Counted from the first letter of the stretch, positions 54,189-63,329 are shown. The stretch: DNA of 64,000 bases from Parabacteroides distasonis ATCC 8503 (GCF_000012845.1 NC_009615.1:4218501-4282500), one strand, 5' to 3'. A program made the numbers and translations. The notes: generated by a model from the sequence alone, not told the origin.

Positions 54189-54328
54189 TGTTATTTGTGA
54201 GTCCCTTACAAGTAAAGCGAAGCGTTTAGTATCTAAATTATCGGGATTCTTTTTACATGTGGACATGCGGAAAGACTACCTGATGGTTGAAATTAAACAA
54301 AGAAAGTAAACGATTTAAGAAAAAAACA

Positions 54329-55165
54329 ATGTCAAGAGTAAATTTTGATCAATTATTAGAGGCTGGTGTACACTTCGGACACTTAAAAAGAAAGTGGAAT
54401 CCCGCTATGGCTCCTTATATCTTCATGGAGCGCAATGGTATTCATATCATTGACCTTTATAAAACAGTTGCTAAAGTAGACGAAGCCGCTGAAGTTATGA
54501 AGAACTTGGCTAAACAAGGCAAGAAAGTTCTTTTCGTGGCTACCAAAAAACAAGCTAAACAAGTTGTCGCTGATAAGGCTGCTTCCGTAGGTATGCCTTA
54601 CGTTATCGAGCGCTGGCCGGGTGGTATGTTGACCAACTTCCCGACGATCCGTAAAGCTATCAAGAAGATGGCTACTATCGATAAGATGACAAAAGATGGT
54701 ACATTTGATAATCTTTCTAAGAGAGAAAAACTTCAAATCACTCGCCAACGCGCTAAGTTGGAGAAGACTTTAGGTTCTATCGTAGACCTTACTCGTCTTC
54801 CGTCAGCGTTGTTCGTTGTAGACGTGATGAAAGAGCATATCGCTGTTCGCGAGGCTAACCGTTTGGGTATCCCTGTATTCGGTATGGTTGATACGAACTC
54901 TAATCCGAACAATATCGACTACGTTATCCCGGCTAACGATGACGCTACAAAGTCTGTAGAGGTTATCTTGGGCGCTATCTGCGAGGCTATGAACGAAGGC
55001 TTGCAAGAGCGTAAGGCTGAGAAAATTGACGCAGAGGCTGCTGAGGAAGCTCCGAAAAGAGAGCGTAAGGCAAAAGCTGCTGTTAAGAAAGAACGTACGA
55101 AGAAAGAAGACGACGATGCGTTGAACGCTAACGTTGCCGGTAAGTTCGCGAAAGACGAAGAATAA
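54329..55165 (+). CDS. rpsB: Small-subunit ribosomal protein S2 (uS2)
   Basis: 278 residues from the ATG at 54329 (MSRVNFDQLLEAGVHFGHLK); the frame is open from 54287, but that adds basic text not found in S2. It has RKWNPAMAPYIFMERNGIHI and VIERWPGGMLTNFPTIRKA. The C-terminus is a Glu/Lys-rich extension of about 40 residues that many Bacteroidales carry. tsf follows after a structured 144-bp gap. Confidence 0.98.
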   Translation: MSRVNFDQLLEAGVHFGHLKRKWNPAMAPYIFMERNGIHIIDLYKTVAKVDEAAEVMKNLAKQGKKVLFVATKKQAKQVVADKAASVGMPYVIERWPGGMLTNFPTIRKAIKKMATIDKMTKDGTFDNLSKREKLQITRQRAKLEKTLGSIVDLTRLPSALFVVDVMKEHIAVREANRLGIPVFGMVDTNSNPNNIDYVIPANDDATKSVEVILGAICEAMNEGLQERKAEKIDAEAAEEAPKRERKAKAAVKKERTKKEDDDALNANVAGKFAKDEE

Positions 55166-55171
55166 TTCGAT

Positions 55172-55271
55172 TGACAATTGACGTTGACAATTGACAATTA
55201 GAATACAAATACAATGGGCAGTTGGCTTTTGACAGGATTTGTCAATTGGCAACTGTCCATTGTCAATTTTT
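55172..55271 (+). terminator. Hairpin and repeats between rpsB and tsf
   Basis: GACAATTGAC-type repeats at 55172-55200 are followed by a 14-bp stem, ACAATGGGCAGTTG (55211-55224) with CAACTGTCCATTGT (55250-55263), then CAATTTTTG. It may be an attenuator that lowers tsf relative to rpsB, or an inserted repeat. Confidence 0.55.
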
Positions 55272-55309
55272 GAAAGTATAAACATTTTAAAGATAAAGGA
55301 AATAAGATT

Positions 55310-56299
55310 ATGGCTGTAACAATGGCTGATATTACCAAGCTGCGCAAAATGAGTGGAGCTGGTATGATGGACTGTAAGAAGGCTTTGACAGAGTCTGACG
55401 GTGACATCGAGAAAGCAATGGAAATTATCCGTAAAAAAGGACAGGCTATCGCCGCTAAACGTTCTGATCGTGAGGCTGCCGAGGGTTGTGTGTTGGCTAA
55501 GAAGGATGGCGAGTTCGCCGCTATCATCGCTTTGAAGTGCGAAACGGACTTCGTGGCTAAGAATGAGGACTTCGTGGCTTTGACTCAAGCTATCTTGGAC
55601 GCTGCCGTGGCTAACAAATGCCGTACTTTGGACGAGGTGAAAGCTTTGCCTATGGGCAAGGGTACTATCCAAGAAGCTGTTACGGATCGTAGTGGTATCA
55701 CTGGCGAGAAAATGGAGTTGGATGGCTACTGCGTAGTTGAAGGTGCTTACACTACTGTATACAACCATATGGGTAAGAACCAACTTTGTACGATCGCCGC
55801 TTTCAACAAGGAGTCTGAGGAAGCCGCTCACAATATTGTTATGCAGATCGCCGCTATGAATCCGATTGCTATTGATGAGGCTGGTGTTCCTGAGTCTGTA
55901 AAAGAGAAAGAGATCCAGGTTGCTATCGAGAAGACGAAGGCTGAGCAGGTGCAGAAGGCTGTAGAGGCTGCATTGAAGAAGGCTGGTATTAATCCTTCGC
56001 ATGTAGATAGCGAGGCTCACATGGAAAGTAACATGGATAAGGGTTGGATCACGGCAGAGGATGTAGCTAAGGCTAAAGAAATCATTGCTACTGTTTCCGC
56101 TGAGAAGGCGGCTAACTTACCTCAACAGATGATCGAGAATATCGCTAAGGGTCGTCTGGGCAAGTTCTTGAAAGAGGTTTGCTTGTTGAACCAAGAAGAC
56201 ATTATGGATGGCAAGAAGACTGTAAGAGAGACAATGAAGGAGATCGATCCTGAGTTACAAATCTTGGCGTTCAAACGTTTCACTTTGCGTGCTGAGTAA
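55310..56299 (+). CDS. tsf: Translation elongation factor Ts
   Basis: 329 residues beginning MAVTMADITKLRKMSGAGMM; an ATG at 55322 is an alternative. It has the N-terminal UBA-like part, the KKALTESDGDIEKA segment and the EF-Tu-contacting TDFVAKNEDF. It exchanges GDP on EF-Tu. It is slightly longer than the E. coli protein, as usual in Bacteroidetes. Confidence 0.97.
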   Translation: MAVTMADITKLRKMSGAGMMDCKKALTESDGDIEKAMEIIRKKGQAIAAKRSDREAAEGCVLAKKDGEFAAIIALKCETDFVAKNEDFVALTQAILDAAVANKCRTLDEVKALPMGKGTIQEAVTDRSGITGEKMELDGYCVVEGAYTTVYNHMGKNQLCTIAAFNKESEEAAHNIVMQIAAMNPIAIDEAGVPESVKEKEIQVAIEKTKAEQVQKAVEAALKKAGINPSHVDSEAHMESNMDKGWITAEDVAKAKEIIATVSAEKAANLPQQMIENIAKGRLGKFLKEVCLLNQEDIMDGKKTVRETMKEIDPELQILAFKRFTLRAE

Positions 56300-56324
56300 T
56301 TGCGGTAACGTATTTGATATAAAG

Positions 56325-56359
56325 AAAAAGGCGATACAACTCAATGTATCGCCTTTTTT
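56325..56359 (+). terminator. Intrinsic terminator after tsf
   Basis: AAAAAGGCGATACA pairs with TGTATCGCCTTTTTT around ACTCAA. The A-run on the other side makes it able to work for the opposite strand as well. Confidence 0.92.
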
Positions 56360-56362
56360 ATG

Positions 56363-56441
56363 AAGTATAGCTTACTTGCCCATAGAAGATATACTTACTT
56401 GTCCAATGCAATATATCTTACTTTGCCAAGTAAGTATATCT
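56363..56441. repeat. Three-copy array, 23-bp period, with inverted end
   Basis: Units begin at 56363, 56386 and 56409, with CTTACTTG or CTTACTTTG at 56371, 56394 and 56417, exactly 23 bp apart. An inverted CAAGTAAGTATATCT follows. It sits between convergent tsf and aspC, where promoters are not expected. Confidence 0.8.
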
Positions 56442-56454
56442 GTTTAATTTTTTC

Positions 56455-57648
56455 TTATTTCAATGCGGCCAACGCATCCTTAATACGTTTGATCGCCTCT
56501 GCGATATTCTCATCGCTGGTAGCGTAACTCATGCGGATACACTCGGGTGCCCCGAAAGAGGTACCACCTACGCAAGCTACGTGCGCTACTTCTAAGAGAT
56601 ACATAGCTAAGTCATCAGCGTTGTTGATTACACGGGTTCCATCTGTCTTGCCGTAATAATAACTACATTTGGGGAATAAGTAGAAGGCGCCTTCCGGCTT
56701 ATTCACCTCGAAGCCCGGAACTTCTTTCGCTAAATTAACGATTAAGTCACGACGACGTTCGAAGGCCTTACGCATTTCCTCAACGGGTTCTTGTGAGCCT
56801 GTATAAGCCGCTTCCGCCGCTTTTTGAGATACGGAGCAAGGGCCAGAGGTATATTGTCCTTGTAATTTATTAACCGCTTTCACGATCCATTCCGGTCCGG
56901 CGATGAAACCGATACGCCAGCCAGTCATCGCATACGCTTTGGAAACGCCGTTTACGATAACCGTACGGTCTTTCATTCCTTCGATAGAAGCGATGCTGTT
57001 GTGTTTACCAATATAGTTAATATGTTCGTAGATCTCATCCGCTATAACGATGATATCCGGATGTTTTTTCAATACTTCCGCTAAACCTGCCAATTCCTCG
57101 GCGCTGTAAACAGAACCCGTCGGGTTGGAGGGGGAGCAAAGGATTAACGCTTTTGTCTTAGGCGTAATAGCGGCTTCCAGCTGAGCTGGAGTGATCTTGA
57201 AATCTTGCTCGATACCAGCCGGAACGATAACGGGAGTTCCTTCCGCTAACTTCACCATCTCCGGATAGCTTACCCAGAAAGGGGCAGGGATGATAACCTC
57301 GTCCCCCGGATTTACCAATACCATGACCGTGTTACAAACGGATTGTTTGGCACCGTTTGCACAAGAGATCTGGCCTGCTGTATATTCCAGTCCATTCTCG
57401 TTCTTCAATTTGGCAACGATAGCATTACGTAATGCCGGATAACCCGCTACGGGAGAATAACGTGAGAAATTATCGTCAATCGCCTTCTTCGCGGCTTCTT
57501 TAATGAAGTCGGGAGTATTGAAATCGGGTTCTCCCACACTTAAGTTGATAACATCGATACCTTGAGCTTTCAACTCACCGCTCTTTTGTGACATCGCCAA
57601 TGTTGCTGAAGGCGATAAACTCGCTAAACGATCTGAGACTTGTGTCAT
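56455..57648 (-). CDS. aspC: Class I/II aminotransferase, probable aspartate aminotransferase
   Basis: 397 residues from the ATG at 57648 (MTQVSDRLASLSPSATLAMS); the frame is open to 57690, but that adds unrelated residues. The PLP lysine lies in VNGVSKAYAMTGWRIGF. NPTGSVYS and VIADEIYEHINY are standard fold type I motifs. It resembles the type Ib aspartate aminotransferases. The exact substrate is family inference. Confidence 0.9.
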   Translation of the reverse strand: MTQVSDRLASLSPSATLAMSQKSGELKAQGIDVINLSVGEPDFNTPDFIKEAAKKAIDDNFSRYSPVAGYPALRNAIVAKLKNENGLEYTAGQISCANGAKQSVCNTVMVLVNPGDEVIIPAPFWVSYPEMVKLAEGTPVIVPAGIEQDFKITPAQLEAAITPKTKALILCSPSNPTGSVYSAEELAGLAEVLKKHPDIIVIADEIYEHINYIGKHNSIASIEGMKDRTVIVNGVSKAYAMTGWRIGFIAGPEWIVKAVNKLQGQYTSGPCSVSQKAAEAAYTGSQEPVEEMRKAFERRRDLIVNLAKEVPGFEVNKPEGAFYLFPKCSYYYGKTDGTRVINNADDLAMYLLEVAHVACVGGTSFGAPECIRMSYATSDENIAEAIKRIKDALAALK

Positions 57649-57687
57649 GACATTGCTTTTTGTATAGGTTGTTTTATTATTATGCGA

Positions 57688-57718
57688 CAAAAGTAATCAA
57701 TAATCGGAATTCTTGCAA
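57688..57718 (-). promoter_or_regulatory. Promoter of aspC
   Basis: The minus strand reads TTG, 20 nt, TACTTTTG, then T, about 40 bp before the start. Confidence 0.75.
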
Positions 57719-57729
57719 CGTTCTGATAA

Positions 57730-58947
57730 CTATTTAATGTTATGCAGCACATGCCCCATACGTTCTTTCTTCGTTTTCATGTAGAATTCGTTGTATGGAT
57801 TTGGTTTCACCTCGATAGGAACGTTCTCTACTACCTCAAGTCCGTATGCTTCCAGACCTACGCGTTTTACCGGATTATTGCTCATCAGGCGCATTTTCGT
57901 TACGCCGATATGACGTAAGATCTGTGCTCCGACACCATAATCTCGCTCATCCGCTTGATGGCCTAAATGCAAGTTCGCGTCCACCGTATCCAAACCATCC
58001 TCTTGGAGCTTGTATGCTTTCATCTTCTCCATCAATCCGATGCCTCGTCCTTCTTGGTTCAGGTAAACGATAACCCCTTTGCCTTCTTGGTCGATGCGGC
58101 GCATAGCCTCGTGCAGTTGCTCTCCGCACTCGCAACGCATGGAACCGAAGATATCACCTGTAGCGCAAGATGAGTGCACGCGTACTAAGATAGGCTCGTC
58201 TTTTTCGAATTTACCCTTTATCAAAGCTATATGCTCTAATCCATTGCTTTTCTGGCGGAAAGGAATGAGACGGAAATGTCCGTACTCGGTAGGGAGATCT
58301 ACCTCTACGCCGTTCTCTACGATCGATTCGGTCCGGAGGCGATAAGCGATCAGGTCCTTGATGCAAATAATCTTGATATCGAATTTCTTGGCTACCTCAA
58401 TTAATTGCGGCAGACGTGCCATGGTTCCATCCTCGTTGATGATCTCGATCAAGGCTCCGGCGGGATATAAACCGGCTAACCGGGCCAAATCCACGGCAGC
58501 CTCTGTATGACCCGCACGGCGAAGTACGCCACGAGAGCGGGCACGGAGCGGATTGATATGTCCGGGACGTCCCAGATCGGATGGCTTGGTCTTTGGATCA
58601 GCCAGCGCCAAGATCGTTTCCGCACGGTCGTACATGGAAACGCCGGTCGTACATTTCCCTCCTAATTTATCTACTGTTATCGTGAAAGGAGTACCTAGTA
58701 AAGAGGTGTTATTGGCAACTTGCATATCCAGCTCCAACTCTTGGCAACGTTCTTCCGTGATCGGGGCGCATAATACACCTCGTCCGTTTTTCAACATGAA
58801 GTTGATTTTTTCCGGGGTTACTTTCTCGGCCGCGATGATAAAGTCTCCTTCATTCTCCCGGTCCTCGTCGTCTACAACGATTAAGAACTTTCCTTCACGG
58901 AAATCCTCGATAGCTTCTTCGATGGTGTTTAATTGAATCTCGCTCAT
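57730..58947 (-). CDS. ribBA: Bifunctional DHBP synthase / GTP cyclohydrolase II
   Basis: 405 residues. RibB half at 1-205 ([38 protein letters not shown]) and RibA half at 206-405, with zinc ligands in [19 protein letters not shown] and [13 protein letters not shown]. It starts riboflavin synthesis from ribulose 5-phosphate and GTP. It lies 24 bp after the LptF/LptG-like gene on the same strand, so co-transcription is likely. Confidence 0.97.
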   Translation of the reverse strand: MSEIQLNTIEEAIEDFREGKFLIVVDDEDRENEGDFIIAAEKVTPEKINFMLKNGRGVLCAPITEERCQELELDMQVANNTSLLGTPFTITVDKLGGKCTTGVSMYDRAETILALADPKTKPSDLGRPGHINPLRARSRGVLRRAGHTEAAVDLARLAGLYPAGALIEIINEDGTMARLPQLIEVAKKFDIKIICIKDLIAYRLRTESIVENGVEVDLPTEYGHFRLIPFRQKSNGLEHIALIKGKFEKDEPILVRVHSSCATGDIFGSMRCECGEQLHEAMRRIDQEGKGVIVYLNQEGRGIGLMEKMKAYKLQEDGLDTVDANLHLGHQADERDYGVGAQILRHIGVTKMRLMSNNPVKRVGLEAYGLEVVENVPIEVKPNPYNEFYMKTKKERMGHVLHNIK

Positions 58948-58971
58948 ATTTATTGATTATTTATATCCGAG

Positions 58972-60927
58972 TTATTTTTTTAGCAAATGTAATGAATATA
59001 TCATATTGATCAGCTCCTTACTGGTCTTTTGTACCATAACGATATCATGCCGTAGCAATTTACGTTGGTACGTAGCCAATAGGTAGATCGGCAATCCCAG
59101 TGGGAAGAAAATACCGATAGCCAAAGCAAGTTTCCCGTTTATATGCTTGCTTAGCTTATTATTGTAACCTCCGATGACCGGGTAGTCCATCAATTTATTC
59201 AAGAGCAAATTCTGGTCGGAATTACTTAATTCCTCCACGATATTTTCCGTGTCTTGAGCTAACAGTTCCGCTGTGTTATCTTTTCCTCCTTGTTTCCAAA
59301 ATGTCAGATAATTGATCCAACGTTTATGGTTTGTCAGATAAGTCGTACTTTCTTCCACCAATTTCTCCAGTTGGGGGAGGGTGGCCTCATAATCGGGGGT
59401 GTATATGATCACCTCTTTCCGTTCCACTTTTCGCCCTTCACGCTTACCTATTAAGTTCTTCAAGGCATTCACGTAAGTGTCGGCATTCAAGATAACAGAA
59501 TCTTTTACCGCTTTATAGGTTAGGAATATACCCATAGGTGTTAGGACCACGGAGCTAAGCCACATACCTTCCCATGCGTCCCAAACGCCGTCGCGTGCCA
59601 TCTTGAAGCCCATATTATCTATAATATAATAGAAGATAAACAAGATTACCGAGATAACGACCGGCACGCCCAACCCTCCTTTACGGATGATGGCTCCTAA
59701 GGGCGCTCCGATAAAGAAGAACATGATGCAAGCGAACGATACCGTGAATTTCTTATGCCATTCCGTCAAGTGGCGGCGTACCTTATAGGCCTCGTCGCCA
59801 ACCGTGGCCGCGCGGAAATAATAGTCGGTCTTGATATTCTCGATCGAGGATTTGGCCCGACCTAATAAGGCGGCTTGGCTACTCGCTGCTTGCGCTAGGT
59901 AAAGACTGTCGAAATCTAACTGGATGGTAGGAGTGATTACCGGCAATTTTTCCTGCCGCTCGTCTGGTTGCCCCTCGGCTTCACTCTCTTTTTTAGCCCG
60001 TAAGGACTTTAGTGTTTTTACGTATGAGGCATCGTAAATGCTTTTTGCGTTCACGTCCTTGATGCTATCCAAGCGTACGCCCATCGAATCGATAGAGGTT
60101 TGTAAATCCTTCAAGTTTTTTCCCATATATTGGTTCTGCATGAAAGATTCGTCGGTACGGTTGAAATTCGCATCGAATTCAATCAAGATATCCTTGCTGC
60201 TGAATGATTCTCGTCGATAGGGGACGGCGGTTCTCGCTTGCGTCGTGTTGGCTTGGCTTTTACCTACGTTCTCGAAAGATTCTCCGTTGAATAAAGATAG
60301 GACAAGGAATAATTTATCGGCGGATGTCTTTAGCCGTCCGGAGTCCGCTACGATTACACGGGCGTTATTGAATCCTTCCGAATAATCATAGATCATCACG
60401 TCTTTTAATAAACCGTCCTTCGGGTCCTTTTTCTTCACATATACATTGAATCCGGGAATATCTTTGTAGAATGAACCTTCCGGAATATCCAATTCCGGTG
60501 ATTTCTGGCGCATGGAATATAATAATGTATATAGCTTGACTTGGACAACGGGCATTACGTTGTTTTGGAAGAAAAAGGCTCCCACGCTCACGAATAGGAG
60601 CGTTACGATCAAAGGACGCATGATATGTATCAATGATACCCCGGCAGACTTCATGGCCAGTAATTCCAGACGTTCCCCTAAATTTCCAAAAGTCATTAAT
60701 GAGGCTAATAGAATAGCCAAGGGAAGTGCCATTGGGACAAGGAACAAAGCCGCATACATAAACATCTCCGCTAATACAGGGATGCCAAGGCCTTTTCCCA
60801 CCATATCGTCGATGTATCGCCAAAGAAATTGCATCAACACAATAAACAGACAAATACCGAATGTCATAAGAAACAACGGCAGGAATGTCTGCAGCATAAA
60901 TGTATATAATCGTTTTATTCTCAACAT
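58972..60927 (-). CDS. LptF/LptG (YjgP/YjgQ) family permease, long Bacteroidetes form
   Basis: 651 residues, against about 360 for E. coli LptF or LptG. N-terminal helices near 12-34, 55-80 and 100-122, a large periplasmic jellyroll-like region, helices near 395-470, then an extra C-terminal part with a further helix near 600-625. It contains GERLELLAMKSAGVSLIHIM, the family's coupling region. It should carry lipopolysaccharide from the inner membrane with LptB. A minus-strand TACTTTTG at 60949-60956 is the likely -7 box. Confidence 0.9.
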   Translation of the reverse strand: MLRIKRLYTFMLQTFLPLFLMTFGICLFIVLMQFLWRYIDDMVGKGLGIPVLAEMFMYAALFLVPMALPLAILLASLMTFGNLGERLELLAMKSAGVSLIHIMRPLIVTLLFVSVGAFFFQNNVMPVVQVKLYTLLYSMRQKSPELDIPEGSFYKDIPGFNVYVKKKDPKDGLLKDVMIYDYSEGFNNARVIVADSGRLKTSADKLFLVLSLFNGESFENVGKSQANTTQARTAVPYRRESFSSKDILIEFDANFNRTDESFMQNQYMGKNLKDLQTSIDSMGVRLDSIKDVNAKSIYDASYVKTLKSLRAKKESEAEGQPDERQEKLPVITPTIQLDFDSLYLAQAASSQAALLGRAKSSIENIKTDYYFRAATVGDEAYKVRRHLTEWHKKFTVSFACIMFFFIGAPLGAIIRKGGLGVPVVISVILFIFYYIIDNMGFKMARDGVWDAWEGMWLSSVVLTPMGIFLTYKAVKDSVILNADTYVNALKNLIGKREGRKVERKEVIIYTPDYEATLPQLEKLVEESTTYLTNHKRWINYLTFWKQGGKDNTAELLAQDTENIVEELSNSDQNLLLNKLMDYPVIGGYNNKLSKHINGKLALAIGIFFPLGLPIYLLATYQRKLLRHDIVMVQKTSKELINMIYSLHLLKK

Positions 60928-60948
60928 TGCCTAATCTGGTTGAAGTGG

Positions 60949-60956
60949 CAAAAGTA
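60949..60956 (-). promoter_or_regulatory. -7 box of the LptF/LptG-like gene and ribBA
   Basis: TACTTTTG then C on the minus strand, 22 bp before the start. The -33 element is not clear. Confidence 0.5.
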
Positions 60957-60999
60957 GTGTAAAAAACGATAACACCCCACAGATTTCTGTAAAACTACT

Positions 61000-61383
61000 C
61001 TAAATACCAAGCGTTCGCTTCAAATCTTCCACTTGCGAGTCCCATAAATTAATGGAATCTTTTTTCTCCCCGGGTTCGGAGAAATCCGTAATCTCAAGTG
61101 CCGTAGAACCTGTTAATTCGATTGTATGGATTATAAATTCGAAATAAGCGTTCTCATCTTCCTCGTCTACCCAGCGGTAACGGATAAAGTTCTCCGGCTT
61201 GGAGTCGATCACTGTTGCCTCTTGGGCCTCTTTACTCCATTTAAAGGTATAGAGATTATCATTTATAATGACCTCGTCGGCGAACCAAGCGGAAAGTCCC
61301 AAAGCGGTGGTTAGGTGATTCCACAGGCTTCGTCGTGAAACTTTATCGAAAATGTATTCGATATGAAACTTCTCTTTCTTCAT
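61000..61383 (-). CDS. START-like / SRPBCC-fold protein
   Basis: 127 residues, no signal peptide. KEKFHIEYIFDKVSRRSLWN and ALGLSAWFADEV match the small START-like domain proteins of Bacteroidales, related to AHSA1. Ligand and role are unknown. It lies 72 bp upstream of the LptF/LptG-like gene start on the same strand, but that gene has its own -7 box. Confidence 0.82.
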   Translation of the reverse strand: MKKEKFHIEYIFDKVSRRSLWNHLTTALGLSAWFADEVIINDNLYTFKWSKEAQEATVIDSKPENFIRYRWVDEEDENAYFEFIIHTIELTGSTALEITDFSEPGEKKDSINLWDSQVEDLKRTLGI

Positions 61384-61519
61384 TGTTCTTATCCTTATAT
61401 TTGCCGCAAGATACGTAAAAGATTTGAAAACGACTAATTTTAATGATGAAAAAAGTATCTAATAACTAACTGTTTAGGTGGAGACCTTAAAAATTAAGCG
61501 AATTTTTTTATTGAAAATG

Positions 61520-61550
61520 TTGTGTAATTCAAAAATAACCCCTACTTTTG
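61520..61550 (+). promoter_or_regulatory. Promoter of tRNA-Met
   Basis: TTG (61520-61522), 20 nt, TACTTTTG (61543-61550), then C. The tRNA begins 37 bp later. Confidence 0.8.
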
Positions 61551-61586
61551 CACCGTCAATAAGAGAAACAGTGACAATAAAATGAT

Positions 61587-61660
61587 GGCGAGATAGCTCA
61601 GCTGGTTAGAGCGCATGATTCATAATCATGAGGTCCCCGGTTCAATCCCGGGTCTCGCTA
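61587..61660 (+). tRNA. tRNA-Met (anticodon CAT)
   Basis: Cloverleaf by eye: acceptor GGCGAGA with TCTCGCT (first pair G-U), D stem GCTC/GAGC, anticodon stem CATGA/TCATG with CAT at 61621-61623, T arm CCCGG/CCGGG with TTCAATC. The anticodon stem lacks the three G-C pairs of initiator tRNA, so it is elongator Met, or the Ile2 type if its C34 is modified to lysidine. CCA is not encoded. Confidence 0.95.
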
Positions 61661-61665
61661 CCTAG

Positions 61666-61698
61666 AAAAGGAGGTCGATTTTTCGATCTCCTTTTTTT
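61666..61698 (+). terminator. Terminator of tRNA-Met
   Basis: GGAGGTCGA pairs with TCGATCTCC (one G-U) around TTTT, followed by TTTTTTT. Confidence 0.9.
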
Positions 61699-61741
61699 AT
61701 GTCCTTTTTTCTTTTGCTATCAGATGGTCTTTTGGGAGGAT

Positions 61742-61788
61742 AAAAAAACCTGAACAATCTTTCTCGTAAACGATCTTGATTGTTCAGG
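61742..61788 (-). terminator. Minus-strand terminator-like hairpin
   Basis: CCTGAACAATC (61749-61759) pairs perfectly with GATTGTTCAGG (61778-61788). On the minus strand it is followed by TTTTTTTATCC. A TATCTTTG box on the minus strand at 61917-61924 could start a transcript of about 165 nt that ends here; no protein of useful size is encoded. Confidence 0.55.
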
Positions 61789-62028
61789 CAAAATAATTAT
61801 GTAACCTCGCGGTTATGTTAATTAGGTTTGCCTACATCATAATTTAAGGGTAATTATATATGTAAGCAGGGTCATAGGGTAAAATTTCGCAAATTGCTTT
61901 GCTTGATTTATAAATACAAAGATATGTATGTCTAAATGTTTTGAGTGATGGTATTTGTCTCGATAGGAGAATGTATTTCTATCATATAGATAACGCACGC
62001 CTCGGAAATCATCTGAAGCGTGCGTTTA

Positions 62029-62118
62029 GCATATAAAATTTAAATCTAGTTACCCTTGTTTATGTAGTGACCCTGCTGTGATTTTTATATGCTTACCCTA
62101 ATGTCTGTTGCGAATATA
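62029..62118 (-). repeat. Empty fimbrillin-type cassette
   Basis: AGCATATAAAA (62029-62039) and TTTTTATATGCTTACCC (62083-62099) are inverted and enclose about 43 bp. The same arms flank the fimbrillin gene (62350-62363 and 63316-63329). A TATATTCG box at 62111-62118 sits where the fimbrillin gene has TACATTTG, at an identical distance from the shared ATAGGTTGTATCTTT. Confidence 0.6.
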
Positions 62119-62304
62119 TTCATAATATTCATAGGTTGTATCTTTATTTGATCGGTATTTATATCAGCTTAGTGTGTAAAACTATCAACAGGTGGAGTGA
62201 ACCTTGTGATGAAGCGGGTTTTCGTTAGTGTTTAAATAAAGTTAAGACGGTGTTCGTGTCAATATCATGGGTATTCCTATCACGGAGAATGCGGTTTTTG
62301 AGAG

Positions 62305-62348
62305 AAAAACAGCGCACGCCCGAAATTCTCTAATCTCGTGACGTGCGC
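62305..62348 (-). terminator. Terminator of fimbrillin-like gene
   Basis: GCGCACG (62312-62318) pairs with CGTGCGC (62342-62348). The minus strand continues TGTTTTTCTC. Confidence 0.7.
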
Positions 62349-62349
62349 C

Positions 62350-63329
62350 AAAGCATATAAAAATTGAGGGTATCTTAATTCATTGTTATATGTTGGATAA
62401 CGGTTGCCCAGTCAGCAATTGTAATATTAGCCGAAACTTCTCCGGAGTACTTGAAAGTGATCTCGGTGCGTTTTCCGGGGGTTGCAGCGAATAATTCTCC
62501 ATTTTTGTCTTTTTCGCTAGAAAAAATAAGATTGCCGTCCTTGTAAAGCTCTACCGTTATATTTTGAGCCGGAAAAATGGCTTGGGTTTCTGTTGTCAAA
62601 TTACCTTTTTCGTCAAAAGAAGCGGGGAAAGCGAATTCAACCTCTTCTCCTGTTGGGTTGCCATTGTAGTCCAATGAGCTTTTTGTATTTTTAATTCGAT
62701 ATTCAAAATTTCCGGCATTACTCCCTAGATACTTGATCAGTCCTTTTGTTGAAAGCTGGAAAATTGAAGTTTTGCGAATGATTTGTAATTCGTTTGATAC
62801 GGTGGATTTTGTTGAAGAGTTCTTATGAAGCGTAACTTGTCCATAGAACAAATCGCTCGGAATATTAGCTATGCCGTTATTCTCTTTTAGGCTGACTTGC
62901 AAATCGGATATAATATTGGCTTTGCTCATGTTTGAAATCTCTTCGTTTCCAGAATTGATTCCACTCCATGCGATCACGGTTATGTCATTACTGTTCGGAC
63001 AGTTAATGTCTATAGCCCGGCGAGATAAAATTGTAGATTTGTTTACATTAATCTGCTCGAAGAAATCGTTGTTTTGATCGAAGACAAATAATGTAGCTCC
63101 ATTCACCTCTCCCTTGGTCGTAATGTCGTTACCATCTGAATTCATTGCTTTTAATACCACGGAGAATGGTACTTCGGCTTGTTCAATAACCTCACTTGTT
63201 GTTGCTACTACGTCATTTGAATCATCCGTGCAAGCGGAGAATGACAAAACTGTTAAAATAACAGAAACCGCAAATACGCAATTTGCGAAAAAATTACCCC
63301 TTTTCATGACCCTACTTTTTATATGCTTT
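62350..63329. repeat. Inverted-repeat-bounded unit carrying the fimbrillin-like gene
   Basis: AAAGCATATAAAAA (62350-62363) and its exact reverse complement (63316-63329) flank the gene. Such arms could be UTR elements shared by this gene family or the ends of a cassette. Confidence 0.5.
62375..63307 (-). CDS. Fimbrillin / Mfa-FimB-like fimbrial lipoprotein
   Basis: 310 residues. The signal peptide has a lipobox (VLSFSAC) followed by TDDSNDVV. The body has fimbrillin-type beta-strands (GATLFVFDQNNDFFEQINVN, DITVIAWSGINSG, RKTSIFQLSTKG) and ends WATVIQHITMN. It resembles Mfa2/FimB-type anchors or minor fimbrillins exported as lipoproteins. It stands alone, with its own promoter and terminator. 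It is flanked by 14-bp inverted repeats. The exact subunit class is uncertain. Confidence 0.78.
   Translation of the reverse strand: MKRGNFFANCVFAVSVILTVLSFSACTDDSNDVVATTSEVIEQAEVPFSVVLKAMNSDGNDITTKGEVNGATLFVFDQNNDFFEQINVNKSTILSRRAIDINCPNSNDITVIAWSGINSGNEEISNMSKANIISDLQVSLKENNGIANIPSDLFYGQVTLHKNSSTKSTVSNELQIIRKTSIFQLSTKGLIKYLGSNAGNFEYRIKNTKSSLDYNGNPTGEEVEFAFPASFDEKGNLTTETQAIFPAQNITVELYKDGNLIFSSEKDKNGELFAATPGKRTEITFKYSGEVSANITIADWATVIQHITMN

Larger units (their letters stand above)
61661..62374. other. Spacer with tRNA terminator, candidate small RNA and empty fimbrillin cassette
   Basis: No protein gene is convincing. It holds the tRNA terminator (61666-61698), a minus-strand terminator-like hairpin (61742-61788), a plus-strand UTR-like relic (61823-61877), a 9-bp stem hairpin (61992-62026), an inverted-repeat element that looks like an empty version of the fimbrillin cassette (62029-62118), and the fimbrillin terminator (62305-62348). 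Confidence 0.7.

Noticed and set aside
54803-56020. 405-codon minus-strand frame over rpsB and tsf
   Set aside because: It is the antisense of two certain translation genes; the low-complexity Leu/Ser/His text is typical of a shadow frame.
61427-61447. Single half-site resembling the recombinase sites (AAAACGACTAAT...) upstream of the START-like gene
   Set aside because: Only one half matches (about 17 of 21), with no partner half or inverted copy nearby; probably chance in AT-rich DNA.
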